Positions 1 through 10,914 of a stretch of 64,000 nucleotides of DNA are shown piece after piece. Positions within the stretch are counted from its first letter, which is position 1, and each line of letters opens with the position of its first letter. Position numbers and translations under genes: made by a program. The notes beneath the pieces were generated by a model. That model saw only the letters and a program-made list of their open reading frames with translations. It did no database searches and was not told the origin of the DNA. This stretch comes from Sistotremastrum niveocremeum HHB9708 (lineage: Eukaryota; Basidiomycota; Agaricomycetes; Sistotremastrales; Sistotremastraceae). The stretch is taken from contig KV419445.1 of assembly GCA_001630475.1 (NCBI GenBank), positions 117,166 through 181,165 on the forward strand, read 5' to 3'.

Positions 1-76
1 GAAGAGAAGAAAATAAACTCGCCATGCGAGTGGCGTGCATGAAACCGATCATGCCTTCGATCTCCGAGTCTCGACC

Positions 77-640
77 TCACATCCAAATCCAACACCGAAT
101 TTGCTCATCCGTATCATTAGGCGAGCCTCCAATTCGGTACCATGTGAGACGTTCCATGGATTGGATGGTGCGTAAACTCGCAAGCCCACTGGTATCGTGA
201 TTCTGATCGAAGAGGTCAGAATGAGTATTGAGCCACAGGAGTGTCTGCGGGGAAGGAGGGGCTGTTGGAGACTTGAAGCATTTGATGAGCTCTGCATGGA
301 GCCTCCTCTCGACACGCCATTTATGAAGGGTGTGTGGTTTGACACCGAAATCTTGAATGACTTCTCTATACAGAAGTCGAAGACGACGGATATCCATGGG
401 GTCGGTGACTTTGTAGAAACCGTAGTCGATCATTGTCTGCGCATGATTATCGTAATTGGGTCCGAATATATTGGCAGCCATCCGGTCGGCAGTGGTTATC
501 TCCCTCCCAGGGTTACTGCATTCGACGATGTGAATTATCCAGTGCTTTCGTTGACAGGCAGTGCTGCAATATGCAGTCATCTTACATCCCGTGCATGTTT
601 TCTTGGTGGGTGTCTTGCATACGATACACTTCTGCGTCAT
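77..640 (-). CDS. MYND-type zinc finger protein
   Basis: A 187-residue reading frame begins with a MYND zinc finger within its first 45 residues. The cysteine/histidine ligands follow the order CIVC, CTGC, YCS..CQ, H and a final C. MYND fingers bind zinc and usually mediate protein-protein contacts. The rest, about residues 46-187, is a charged helical region with no second domain I recognise; fungi have many such MYND-plus-unknown proteins. The stop is only 77 bases from the window edge, and the last residues (CWIWM) could be read-through into an intron, so a further exon beyond the left edge is possible. The start is the only Met ahead of the finger. The family call rests on visible ligands; the biological role is unknown. 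Confidence 0.75.
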   Translation of the reverse strand: MTQKCIVCKTPTKKTCTGCKMTAYCSTACQRKHWIIHIVECSNPGREITTADRMAANIFGPNYDNHAQTMIDYGFYKVTDPMDIRRLRLLYREVIQDFGVKPHTLHKWRVERRLHAELIKCFKSPTAPPSPQTLLWLNTHSDLFDQNHDTSGLASLRTIQSMERLTWYRIGGSPNDTDEQIRCWIWM

Positions 641-1014
641 GGCCGTGCAAAGGGTGCCTTCACTGAGTGAAGAAAAAATTCTGGCACTTCCGATCAGATT
701 TTCAGAAATTGTCTTTTGTCGTTTCGGGACGTCGTACCTTAGATATCAGTACAGTCCAATGACAATACTGATTGAGGGAAGTGATCTTGGACTCTCAAGA
801 CAATACACGATGTCCTCCTGTCCTGTTCCCAATGATACGCCAAGCAGCAAGACGTCCAAGCGACAACCAGTGTTTAGTAGGATAGCTTGTTGATACCGGG
901 TGTTCCGGATCCTAGTTAAACTGGGAATGATACTGTGATCCCTGAATTCACAGGAAGGAAGGTCTCCAAATCGAGCGCGCGGTCAGCGTAGTCCAACAGC
1001 GAGGACAATGACAC
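641..1014. other. intergenic spacer
   Basis: Spacer between the divergent MYND and kinase-like genes. I see no RNA gene, repeat or convincing reading frame. It presumably holds both promoters. Confidence 0.5.
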
Positions 1015-1927
1015 GTGACATCACTCGTCACGGTTCGAGTTGCTCCCCCAGCTCTTGCCCCAACTACGATGTCCATCCACGTCGTATGTTCGTACATCCG
1101 TGCCGTTCGTAAAGATCCACATCGCTTGGATCCCCCATACGTAGAGAAGAAAGACTACATTCCTCGTCAGCCGGGCAAGAGTACATATCGCGAATACCGC
1201 GCTCATCCGCCGGAAATTCGCTCACTTGAAGTCAAAAAAATACACTGTCTAGATCACGTTGTCAAGAGAAAAAAGGGATCGGTGGGCTTCGAAGAGCACC
1301 ATTCAACCACACGTGTTGAGAGAACGCGTGTGTTCAGAGCTTTGGCCAACTGGGATGGCGGTGGTGATAGAATGGTCGTTCTCAAAGTAGTACGTGCGTT
1401 CTCTTCGTGTCCAGATAATGACGCTAAGGGCATCTCAGACCCCTGCTAGGAAGACTATAAGCCCTGACATGCACACCTATGAACTTTGGAATCGCGAGGC
1501 TATCGCCTACGCAAGACTGGAGAAAGCTGGACTGAGTGATGCTGGGTACGTGCCCCATTGCTACGGATGGTATCAATTTCCCACATCATGGGCCACCGAT
1601 CCATCCTTCTCACTTCTTTCGGCTCATCCTCGTATGGCGACACTGGTTGACTCCGAGACGCCTCCTCGAGCGCTCCTAATCGAATACCTCGAAGGCGCGT
1701 CTCCCATCAGCCCGTGGAATATAACATTGGATATTGCACACGAGGCTTTGAGGCGCCTCTCGGAGATCCATTATGTCGGCATTCTTCATTGTGATGTGTA
1801 CCCGCGAAACCTGTTAGTTACTAAGGCTGGACAACCTGTTTGGGTGAGCTTTGATCTACATTCAGCTAGGGCGCATCCACTGATACAGTCGTCAGATCGA
1901 TTTTGGTATTTCGCACGTTTCTCCTGA
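1015..1927 (+). CDS. degenerate protein-kinase-like protein
   Basis: Two exons join across a 49-nt intron (1390-1438, GTACGT...CTCAG) in frame. Exon 1 ends in a VVLKV strand like the kinase VAIK lysine. Exon 2 carries TYELWNREAIAYARL (helix C-like), the hinge ALLIEYLEG and a catalytic-loop signature HCDVYPRNLLV (HxDxxxRN). This matches the small RIO/APH-like kinases common in Agaricomycetes. Where those have a metal-binding DFD (often W-I-D-F-D), this reads WVSFDLHSA, so the first Asp appears replaced by Ser. The protein also ends soon afterwards, without the usual C-terminal helices. It is therefore a diverged or decaying copy. The start is uncertain: 1015 is the first Met, and the N-terminal 100 residues resemble nothing I know. 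Confidence 0.5.
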
Positions 1928-2587
1928 TTATCAGGTCAGACGAGGCAGCCAAGTAGAAGAACATGAAAGTGTTTGCTCTATCTTGTTTGAGCATCTCGTC
2001 AGTTCATCCCTCAACGGTCTTAACGTCATCTCATGAGAATTCATCTAGCTGCCTGATCATGCCCGAGTCCTTCGCGGTGAAGCCATCCGATACCGGAACC
2101 TGTACGCGCCTTGCGCTCAAAGACCCCCAAAACGAACGGCCACGCCTCCGCAGCGGAATCTCCAAATAATTTCAGAAACTCTTGTGTCTTCCTCCTCTTC
2201 GGCAGAAGAATCCGAAATCGAAAGCATTTTACTTGAGCTACCTAATCCCCCCATTTCTTCTTCGTCGACTAGTCCGATAGTGGTAGATACGCTTTGTCTC
2301 TTTCGTGAACCTGTCTCTTCCCCCAACCGGCCCCGACCTTTCGCTGTTCCTTCCAGGACTTTTGTTCTTGTCTTATATTTGATCGCCTTTCTTTTGTCCT
2401 GTACACTCATAGCACGATCAATCCATGGCTGATAGTCGGCAAACCACATCCTTCAATTATCTCTCTCGTACCCTGCGTCCACACGCATCGCTCACAGATC
2501 GCGCTCGTACTTCGAAATGCACTCACAGTTTGAGGTATTTTCACCAGGTATTTCATAAATGTCAGCTAGTATACACATCGAGTCTAT
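1928..2587. other. intergenic, no supported gene
   Basis: Only short open frames occur. The minus-strand frame at 2117-2449 is rich in Ser/Glu but shows no domain, no signal sequence and no splice context. Nothing else stands out. Confidence 0.4.
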
Positions 2588-4106
2588 TCAGGGCTCGTAA
2601 TCCGGATCGCTGCCTACGTCATCATCTCCCTCTCCCTCTTCCTCCTCATTTTCTTCCCATTCATCCTCATCACCTGTATCTTTGCCGAGATCGCTCTCAG
2701 ATGTTACGCTCCCGCCATCGGTGCTGGGTTCATCAGCATCTGAAGATTCTGAAGAGCTGTCGCCGTCCAACTCCAGTGATGGACCTTGCTCTGTTGCCGT
2801 ACTGGTCTTGCCAGTGCCAGAGCGCAATCTGATCTGGTGTGGGGGGCGGCGTGACTGTAGGGGCCATCCTATCCCTGCCTGCTTTTCTCCTGCGAGCATT
2901 ATCAGATACCATAGGGATAGTTCCATAGTGAGAGCACCCTCTCCACAGGCTGTACGGGGGATTCGCATGGATAATTCGAGATGTCCTGCCATGTCATCTC
3001 CGTTCTCGTCGACCTTCTTACGAACGCAGACAAGCTCCTTATCCGTGAGGAGACATCCATAACGGGTATTACGCATATGCATATAGAAGTTCAACTGAGA
3101 AAGAACTTGCTTGAACTCTCGGCGTCTGTTCTTGTCTTTTCTTGAACGGTATCGAGCCCGAAAGACATACGACGGCTTAACTTCGATTGACACGCAGCCA
3201 CGGCTGCGATATCCCTTGTTGGTCCTGGCAACGTGATCGTCACTGAAGTTGTCTCTCATGGGAATATCTTGGCCGGAAACGATGGTCATGTGGACATGTT
3301 TGTTGTCTATGAGTTTCTGCACAGCTGGATCTGGCGGCAGCCTGTTGCGCAACTCGGGGTCCATCTTATCGTGTGCATGGTCCAAGCCACGATTCACGAT
3401 TGAGAAGAGACCCTTTCCAAAGCGTATGCGAATCTCGTTTTCGCTCGCGGCCTCGCGATGACCGGATGCATAGACATCACGGAGGAAACTTTTAGTCCTG
3501 AGTACGTCGCCGTACCTCCTAAGGATCTCCGCTAAATTGAAGTCGGTCCATCTGCTCATCGACTTGATATCTTCATATCCATACCCGTCACTGGTAGTGA
3601 GTTTGAAAAAGCCTGTGCCGTCTCGTTTACGCCGATCGATCCGGATACGAGGCTGGTGCTTGGTGAGAAACTCAAGAAGATCCATTTGTGGCTCTGAGGG
3701 TTTGCGCTCTGGCGTGCTAGTCTAGTGGGATCATCGATGAGTCGCTCTTCAGATGACGAGACATCAACAACTGTCGTACCTGGGATAGTTTGCTCAGGTG
3801 TTCGACATCTGATTGGCTCCAGGATGGACCTGAATCAATTCTTGCCCCCTTCTTCTGAGGGGGTGGGGTCAAGGGTGAGGTTGACGGAGGCATTGGGAAG
3901 GATTTGGTTGCGGAGCTCCCGCGATGTCGACGAGGATGGCGATTGATACGTGAGGGTAGATTATCAGGCGATCTTGATAAGTTTTCACCGGAAAAGGTAA
4001 GACGCCACAGCCTTGTGGGTCCATGTCGACGATTACCGTCTGGAAGCAGAAAATTTTGTTTGCATGTCTTCCATAGGGCAGACTCCGGAATGGACCAAAG
4101 GGACAT
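2588..4106 (-). CDS. hypothetical protein with PD-(D/E)XK-like core and acidic tail
   Basis: Two exons join through a 58-nt intron (3722-3779; donor CAG|GTACGA, acceptor CACTAG), giving about 480 residues. The N-terminal exon is basic and proline-rich (SPLTPPPQKK). The middle holds a globular region with CVSIEVKPSYVFRARYRS followed by VLSQLNFYMHMRN and YGCLLTDKELVCVRK. The E-V-K strand followed by a helix with QxxxY is what a PD-(D/E)XK nuclease-like fold looks like, and fungal proteins of this layout are common, some joined to kinase domains. The final 90 residues are almost entirely Ser, Asp and Glu. The start at 4106 is the first Met in the exon; an overlapping frame from 4153 is out of phase. 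The fold is an inference from the motif alone, and no activity is claimed. Confidence 0.6.
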
Positions 4107-5277
4107 GAATTGATATGGTTATTTGTGAAATTGGTCAATTGGTCAACGGACATGCCTTGAAGCGAGAGGTGAGACGTCGAGTGCCAGATTACGTTCTAGC
4201 GGTCGAAAGTAAGGAGACAGCCTCAGGCAGGTGTGACAGCCAGAAGTTCAAGATTTGTGAGGCTGAGAGTGATGATCGTCAAAGTATGACACGGTATTCC
4301 CTATGCACACTGGCTCTGGCTTAGACTCCCGTGGAAACAGCAAATATTCATCTTGATATTCATAACACAAAGAATGGGACCAAAAGTCGCCATCACCAAT
4401 CCAACTTGAACGCGGCCACGAATATCAAGCTGAACGCAAAATTGAGACATATAACACCACTAAAGTCGATCAGACAAGTTTCAAAATATTTTCCTGGCGA
4501 TATGACAGCTCACGCATGACCATGTAATGGGAATCCTGTTTGGGAACTTGGGAAGTGTTCGAGTCTCGAGCTCAGGTACAGAGAGAGATCCGACGGCATA
4601 GTAGCAGGTCCCAGTTAGCGACCGCTTGGTTCTGATCCTTAGGCCTCGATGCGTGGTCCGACAACTTGAAGGTGAAAAACCCGGTGAAAGCAAAGGTCGT
4701 CGCAAAGAGAAAATATTAGAGCGCCTATTGTCTCATGCGCGAGTCTGTCAAGGTCCGGCGATAAAGCCGTAAATTCCAGACAAATCGATACTCAGAAAAT
4801 AGCAGGGCTACCTGAATACACTTGACTCAGACAATCGAAGCTTTATCCATTTTTGGGCAAAAAAAGGTCTGTCTTCTAGTATTGAGCCGATTTGGTTCAG
4901 GCGCTCCAGCTCAAGTCTGGTCTTTTATGCTGGAGTCCTAGGTTTTGCTGATCTTACCGATTGACCGAAAGAATACAATTCCACCCAGTTACATGTTGTG
5001 AGCCAATTGGAGATGCCGCAGGCAGGATAGTGCACCGATTGCTACACCGAACTGCTTGACCTCTGATTCACATCAATCCTGTCGCACGTATTTATTTCTA
5101 CTATATTTTACTACCAAATCAGGTACGAGGTATCGCATTCTCAATCTTTACAGAGATGTGGATTTATGGATGGCGACTGCATTACGATGCCATGACCCGT
5201 CCTGATACAAACTCGTGAGATTCAGATGCCATTAACAGGACGAAGTGGCTTACCAGCTGGGGATCAAAAACGACAGA
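4107..5277. other. intergenic, AT-rich, no supported gene
   Basis: About 1.2 kb between two minus-strand genes. Frames are short and without recognisable domains. No RNA gene, tandem array or inverted repeat was found by eye. It should contain the 3' region of the first precursor gene and the promoter of the PD-(D/E)XK-like gene. Confidence 0.4.
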
Positions 5278-5590
5278 TTACCAGTTTGTCGCCTTGTAAG
5301 CGGAACCGATTTGTGCATCTGCGTCGCGTTCTTTGAGCCAGGTTTCCTTGACCCAACCGCCGTCGGGGGTAATGGCAGCCTCGCGCTTCTAAAGAAAGGC
5401 GTTATTTCGTGAAGACATGGTGAAAGCGAGAAATGGACGTACAAGCTCATTCTAGAAAGGAGAGTGAGATTCAATTGAATACATGCTGAAACAAGAAGAA
5501 ACATACAGCGTTGGCATCAGCGACTGGAGCTGCTGCAATTTGGGCGACGACTGAGAGGACAAGAAGAGCGACGTAGGACTTGAAAAACAT
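5278..5590 (-). CDS. secreted Kex2-processed precursor peptide 1 (module 1)
   Basis: A 67-residue precursor built from three exons: 5507-5590 (28 codons), a 9-nt microexon 5443-5451 (Asn-Glu-Leu) and 5278-5388. Introns are GTATGT...CTAG and GTACGT...TTAG, and all joins are phase 0. The first exon is a signal peptide (MFFKSYVALLVLSVV...AAAP). The last exon opens with KREAA, a Kex2 site followed by a Ste13-type EA, as in fungal alpha-factor. The released part contains TPDGGWVKETWLKER and then a tail ending AYKATNW. The PD..W...TWLK.R pattern recurs in repeat 4 of precursor 3, which argues for common descent. A TATAAAG box lies 55 bp upstream. It sits head-to-head with the UstYa-like gene at 6935, its likely modifying enzyme. 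Ordinary gene finders may miss a gene this small with a 9-nt exon. Confidence 0.75.
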
Positions 5591-5644
5591 TTCGATGACT
5601 GGTGGGAGATCGAATGATAGTGAAACCGACAGGTTTATGTTCGC

Positions 5645-5651
5645 CTTTATA
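5645..5651 (-). promoter_or_regulatory. TATA box of precursor 1
   Basis: TATAAAG on the minus strand, 55 bases before the precursor ATG. The same heptamer lies 56 and 55 bases before the other two precursor ATGs, so it is probably the conserved core promoter of this family. Confidence 0.65.
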
Positions 5652-6934
5652 CTCCAACAAGCATCCGGAACCCTGATGGCATCGAGACGTCAAGAAAATT
5701 CGAAGTAACACTTTCATAGATTCCGCGGCGCCTCTGAACCGTGCGAGACCGGTAGGAATGAATATCGAGAATGATTGGGAAGGTGCCAAGCACGGCAGGA
5801 ACAAGAACTGGATTCAGTAAGCTTTAGCGGACAGAGCTGGAATCTCTTTTCGCTTTCGCCAGGTCGTCGACAAAGAGTAAAAGAAGGGCGGGTATCATTG
5901 CCTGATAGATGCTAGCCACGCGCCGTCAGGGACCAGAGTGCCGACTACTGATGACAGCAATAGGAATACCCCTTACTCTTTACCGTTCTTTACCGCGTGT
6001 GAATCAGATTATTGTCGCAAGAGACTCGGTGTTGACATAAAGATAGGATCCGTCGCGCGAACCATGAGCTCCCGGTCCTTCAAGATGAAGGCTTCAAAGT
6101 ACAGTTGGGATCTCATTAGGTTCAGCTTCGTTGCAGCCTTCTAGTTGGGAAAATAACAAGCTGAACGTCTAATATGGAGATCGCTTGATGCACTGTCAAA
6201 AGCCTAGTCTTAGCATTTCGCGGACATGAAGATGGTACCTTTAACGAACATCCGACTGGGTTCGCACGTGCACATCGGTATCCGATAGCGTCAAATGTGC
6301 GCGCGCTGTGGAAAGGCGAGCATAGGCCGTGTTTTAGTTCTCCGCAGACCCCTCTTGAGTGGTCTATCGTCAAGATCTTGAAAGTATGGCATTTTGGACT
6401 TTTTGTCCAACAATAGAATTTCTAGGAGAACCCACTTCTTTCTAGCAAAAATTCAGAGTGATGCCAGCATTGTCGAGTGGCGCGCAGAGGGGAAAAAGGC
6501 ATGCGCTCTGACAGATTGAAGATGACGTGATCGGCAAGTTGCGGTGTCATTTTTTCTCTCCTTTTTTCGGCTTGCGGCGCAACCTCGTCTCGACTTCATA
6601 TTATTGACCGTCTCACCCCAACCGAAAGCACCGCCTATGTCGGGTCCTATGAAGATGAAACAGGAATGCAACAATGAATTGAGCAGGTTCAATTTCGAGA
6701 CTGTATTTCTTAGAAGAAATTGAAACGGATCGCCGCTTGCCTCCTTCGGATCAGCACTAAGCAGCGCTCAGGGAACTGAATAGGTCCAGCGTGCATGGCA
6801 GAGATTGTGCTAGCCGCAGCACTGGCAACTCTGGCGCCGAGGCTCTCGTTCTCCTGGGGCTTTGCACTGGCACTTGAGCCCCTTCCACCTATCCCACCAA
6901 ACATCAGCACAGCAGAGCATCGTAGTCTTCTGTC
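5652..6934. other. shared divergent promoter region, module 1
   Basis: About 1.3 kb separating the head-to-head precursor 1 and UstYa-like gene 1. No credible reading frame. Its position makes it the likely common control region of the pair. Confidence 0.4.
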
Positions 6935-7898
6935 ATGAGGAGACTTCTCACGTATCTGGGTCTGGTCAACCGCGCCGACGAGGGTTATAGAAAGTTCAAT
7001 GAAGCCGACGAGCACACTGGTGACTCCAATCGTGAGGCGTTCGTAAAGGACCCCCGAACGATGACTCCGTGGATAATGTTTCTCCTCTTCGCTCTGAACA
7101 TCGTCTTTTTCTTGTTCAATTACTCTCAGCTCCAAGCGCTGTCAAGTTGTGGCACAGCCGGAAACGGCATAGGAGCTGCTACCCTATACTGTGAGTGAAA
7201 TGATTATTTGGGTCAACCGTGGAAGCTGATGTGCCCTCAGCACCCGTCAACAACGTCGTTCGCAATGAAGTCCGCGTCTTCAGCCATGCTCTATCTCGCT
7301 CTAAGTTCCATGGCCCACCAACGAATGAAACGGATGAAGCCTGGGAAGCTCTGTACGAAGGTAACATCGCTGTAGATTTATTCTGCCCTCGAGATCTGAA
7401 TAGGGAATCGCAGGTGGAATCTCAAGCATCCATGTATCGCAGGCCGTACTACTCCCCAACTGGACCGAAGCAATACCCGGTAATGAGACTTACTATGCAG
7501 TCGCGTTGGACGTATTTCATCAGCTTCATTGTCTCGTAAGACACACGATTTCAATGACACACTATCCTTACTCACACACTCTCATGCAGAATCTGATACG
7601 CAAGGCTCTTTTACCGGAACGCTATGGCTCGCCGGATAATGTTATCACGGTACCCGGTGAAAATTCGGTCCAGTTCGACCACGTCGACCATTGCATCAAT
7701 TCCGTCAGAGAAAGCCTTATGTGCAACGCCGATGTCGCGTTCAATGTCTGGCAGTGGGACGATAAGAAGAAGCGGACGAAGCCTCGTGTGGATGTCCTCC
7801 ATACTTGTAAGAACTGGGGCGATATCCTTGACTGGGCCACGGAACATACCATGATCTCGGGTTTGGATACAAGTTTGCACGTTGATCATGAACATTAG
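6935..7898 (+). CDS. UstYa family (DUF3328) oxidase-like protein 1
   Basis: Four exons join cleanly: tyrosine codon plus T|GTGAGT to CAG|CA, GAAG|GTAACA to CGCAG|GT, and CTC|GTAAGA to GCAG|AAT. The protein has a short cytoplasmic start with EGYRKF, one transmembrane helix (PWIMFLLFALNIVFFLF, about residues 48-64) and a lumenal domain. That domain carries the family landmarks YSP, GPP.NETDEAW, LLPNWTEAIPG, VFHQLHCL and HVDHCINSVRESLMC, so both HxxHC motifs are present. UstYa-type proteins are copper-dependent enzymes that cyclise or oxidise ribosomal core peptides in dikaritin pathways (ustiloxin, phomopsin, asperipin), acting in the secretory route. The head-to-head partner is precursor 1. 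It is clearly paralogous to the genes at 9555 and 13167. The substrate pairing is inferred from position. Confidence 0.88.
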
Positions 7899-8184
7899 TC
7901 CCATCAACATCTGTAAGAGTAGTCGTAGTAGAAGAGAACGTCAATCACAAAATCTGTGCTAGGCGTGATCACATAGTCACAATGGCACCCTAAACACCTC
8001 ATTGACTAATAGAATACAGAGTAATCCCAGCCAGTCCTCCGACCACGCGAAACTGAATCCAATAAGCGTTTGGTTCACGTCTAGATTGATTATCTAGGAT
8101 CAGGGATAAATGAGACATTAATCTTCCACTTCATCATCTCGGAGAAAACCCACGAGTTTCCCCTGCCTCCTTCATGACTAGCGA

Positions 8185-8471
8185 TCAAGCCTTATAGTAA
8201 GCGATGTTGACTTCCTCATCACGAAACTGGAGTTCCCTCTTCATCGGACTGGCCCAATCATCACGCTTCTTATTTCATCGATGTCTGTAAGCAGAAGAAA
8301 ACAAGACTATGACAGAGATATGTACCAGGGTGGCCTATGGAGAGAAGAGGATGAGGCTTATCGGTGGATTGTGCGTCAAAGAAGTTAGGGACATACGTGG
8401 GCGACTGGGGAAGCAAAGATTCCCGAAAGGAGGACAGACAAGACAAACGCGGCGCAGAACTTGTTGAACAT
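8185..8471 (-). CDS. secreted Kex2-processed precursor peptide 2 (module 2)
   Basis: A 55-residue precursor with the same three-exon plan: 8397-8471 (signal peptide MFNKFCAAFVLSVLLSG...ASP), a 9-nt microexon 8326-8334 (Ala-Thr-Leu) and 8185-8268. The last exon begins KRDDWASPMKREL, so there are two KR sites. They release DDWASPM and a longer tail ending IAYYKA, which resembles the AYKA end of precursor 1. The second intron needs the acceptor ATAAG just before AAGCGT; the more ordinary-looking CTTACAG upstream would give a stop five codons later. TATAAAG lies 56 bp upstream of the ATG. The gene is head-to-head with the UstYa-like gene at 9555. It is the least certain of the three because of that acceptor, but the layout, microexon and promoter all match. 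Confidence 0.65.
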
Positions 8472-8526
8472 CCTGAAGACTGAGGTTCAGTGCTGAAACA
8501 CATTTCGTTGCAGAATGTTTTACTAC

Positions 8527-8533
8527 CTTTATA
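8527..8533 (-). promoter_or_regulatory. TATA box of precursor 2
   Basis: TATAAAG on the minus strand, 56 bases ahead of the precursor 2 ATG, matching precursors 1 and 3 in sequence and spacing. Confidence 0.65.
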
Positions 8534-9554
8534 GCCCCAAAGGTGGGAGGGGACGGCGACAGACGGCGGCCATGAGTCCAATCATCCAAGAGGTTGGTTG
8601 TCTGATCCGCGTAGAGGGCCGTTCAATTCTAACGGCGACTGAACAATGGCGAAGCATGGGTTCATCAAGAGGACCCGCATTTCGATAACGTGAATGTATG
8701 AAGATAAGGAGCTGCTGCCCTGGTTTCAATGGCATCAGTATCAATGAACCATAATGGCTGTGATGGCATAGCATAACATCAAATGCTGCCGACTGCAGAA
8801 GAATAAGGATCACTCACCTTCCCTCATTCGAATTCAATCCTGACTCGGTTCTGGAAATCACGAATCTCGATCGCAATGAATGTGACCTAGAGCATCCCGA
8901 AATCTCCAACGAATGCTATACGCGGCAACTCAGAGGCTTGAAGGTGCCGCTTGAATAATAAAATAACGTCGATCGGTCAGATCGATGATTAGTGGAGAAA
9001 TGGCATACATTATCGGTGACGAGCATTTCAAACAGCGGTGAGACAGAATGATAGATATTTACTAGCTTTGCAAGATAGAGAATTGAAAGCTCGTCACATG
9101 CATTTCACTAGCTCAGGAGAAAAATGATGCGACTGTCGGCAAACATGAAGTCGGCGCCTATCATCGACGCTTTGCTATTCGCTCATGCCAAATTTTGATA
9201 CCCAAGTACACCCTTCCTTCCCAGCATCATACACACTATTCATGAACTGGCCGTGTGAGCCCTTGTCAACATTGAGCTCCCTTGATGCTGCTGACCGGAA
9301 CAGTCAAAGCCCTAGGAGCCGGGTCTCGATGTGCTGTCTATGGGTGCCGATTGCCAATGATGTCCTCGAGGAAGGAACATAATTGAAGCTTATCAGCTCG
9401 CTATTGTCGCTTCATATAAACACATTCACCTTCACCTGTTTTGGGGTCACCCATATAGTCAGCTTACAATTTCACACAGAGTCTGATATCTGGTACCACG
9501 ATTTGAGCTTTCGCTAAAATTCCAGCATTAGTTGTCTTGTCTGTTTCATCCCTC
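8534..9554. other. shared divergent promoter region, module 2
   Basis: About 1 kb between the head-to-head precursor 2 and UstYa-like gene 2. No supported gene. It presumably contains both promoters. Confidence 0.4.
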
Positions 9555-10496
9555 ATGAAGACGATTTGGCGCCATTCACCAGCTTCCTCACACGAACATG
9601 AGGGGTATAGGAAAATTGAAGACGATTCTGATAGTCCTCCTGAAGCCATCCGGCGTCATATCCTCGTTTCAGGCTTCATTTTCATGGGAGTTATACTGAA
9701 CGTGGTGCTCCTTGCAGCCAACTTTTACTACGTCACCCTCAAGTCCGCGAATCAGACGACCGGTATTATACCAAAACCGGGAATCCAAACGCTATATTGT
9801 AAGTGATCCTCTGTCTATGACACTGCCAGCATTACTGAACTCACGTAGCCCCGGCTCAAGGTTCTTTTGAGAATGAAATTAGGGTGTTCAGCCATGCACT
9901 TTCGCGGTCAATATTCTACGGTCCTCCAACCGATGAAACGGATCAAGCCTGGCAAGCCCTGTTGCAAAGTCAAGTCATTACGAATCCTATATATATTCAC
10001 TGACATTGTGTCAGATGGGGTATCTCGTATTCCACGGCATCAAGCCGCTTTACTACCAAACCGGACGGAGCAAATACCCGGCGACGAAGATCACTACGTT
10101 GTGGCTCTGGATGTATTCCATCAGCTTCACTGTCTTGTTCGTCACTATATTCAGTTTAAAAATCTTGGATCGCTAACTAAGACGATGTAGAATGTCATCC
10201 GAAAAGCCCTGTCGCCACAGCGTTATCAACCACCTAACAACGTGCTCATCGACACCGGCGATGGGCTCATTGCATTTGATCACGTGGATCACTGCGTCAA
10301 CTCTATCAGAGAAAGTCTGATGTGTAATGCAGACATCTCGGTCAATGTATGGCAATGGGATGCGAAGAGAAAGCGAAGCATCCCCCGCCTCGACGTCCTT
10401 CATACATGCAAGAATTGGGAGGGCATAGCTGGTTGGGCGCATGAAAATAATTTAACGGCTGGATTGAACACTCGTATTCATGTTGAGGGCATATGA
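9555..10496 (+). CDS. UstYa family (DUF3328) oxidase-like protein 2
   Basis: Four exons with the same intron positions as gene 1: T|GTAAGT to GTAG|CC giving YSP, A|GTCAAG to TCAG|AT, and CTT|GTTCGT to GTAG|AAT. The N-terminus has HEGYRKIEDD and a single membrane helix (about residues 35-58). The lumenal domain contains GPPTDETDQAW, LLPNRTEQIPG, VFHQLHCL and HVDHCVNSIRESLMC, so both HxxHC metal motifs are intact. The expected role is oxidative modification or cyclisation of a secreted core peptide. The Met at 9555 (MKTIWRH) is preferred over 9537 because it matches the MK.I start of gene 3. The divergent partner is precursor 2; the 3' end faces precursor 3, 418 bases away. Confidence 0.87.
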
Positions 10497-10914
10497 TCAT
10501 GATCCATGAATCGAGGAATAATATAACAAACTTGCAGTGGCGAATTCTAAAAATAGATTAGTGAAATTAAATCCGATAACCCCGAACGTCCTTTTTGAGC
10601 TCGAAACAGCGTGAATGTTGACCTTCTTGAACTCAATTGAGCAGACTCGTAAGCTCCCATCGACGCGCACAGTTTGATGTCCATCATAACGGAGCATAGT
10701 CGAAGCAAATTCTCAAGCTTGCACCGATGACACAAAAAATGCGTCTCCTATAAAACTTCATACATGATCTCAAAACACTACCAAAGACAAATTATCGGAA
10801 TCTGAGCCCAGGTCGTGGGGCTCTGCTTCTTGCAATGGAGGACCTGAACGATACGAATCAATGTATTGAGTACGTCAGGGAACGGGAGAGGATTCATTAC
10901 TAACCTGAATGCGA
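10497..10914. other. convergent spacer
   Basis: Short 3'-to-3' spacer between UstYa-like gene 2 and precursor 3. AT-rich; no gene seen. Confidence 0.4.

Noticed and set aside
2117-2449. 110-residue minus-strand frame, Ser/Glu-rich
   Set aside because: Low complexity only, no splice partner, no domain; not enough to call a gene.
8270-8589. Minus-strand frames across precursor 2 read without splicing
   Set aside because: They read through both introns; the spliced three-exon model matches the other two precursors.
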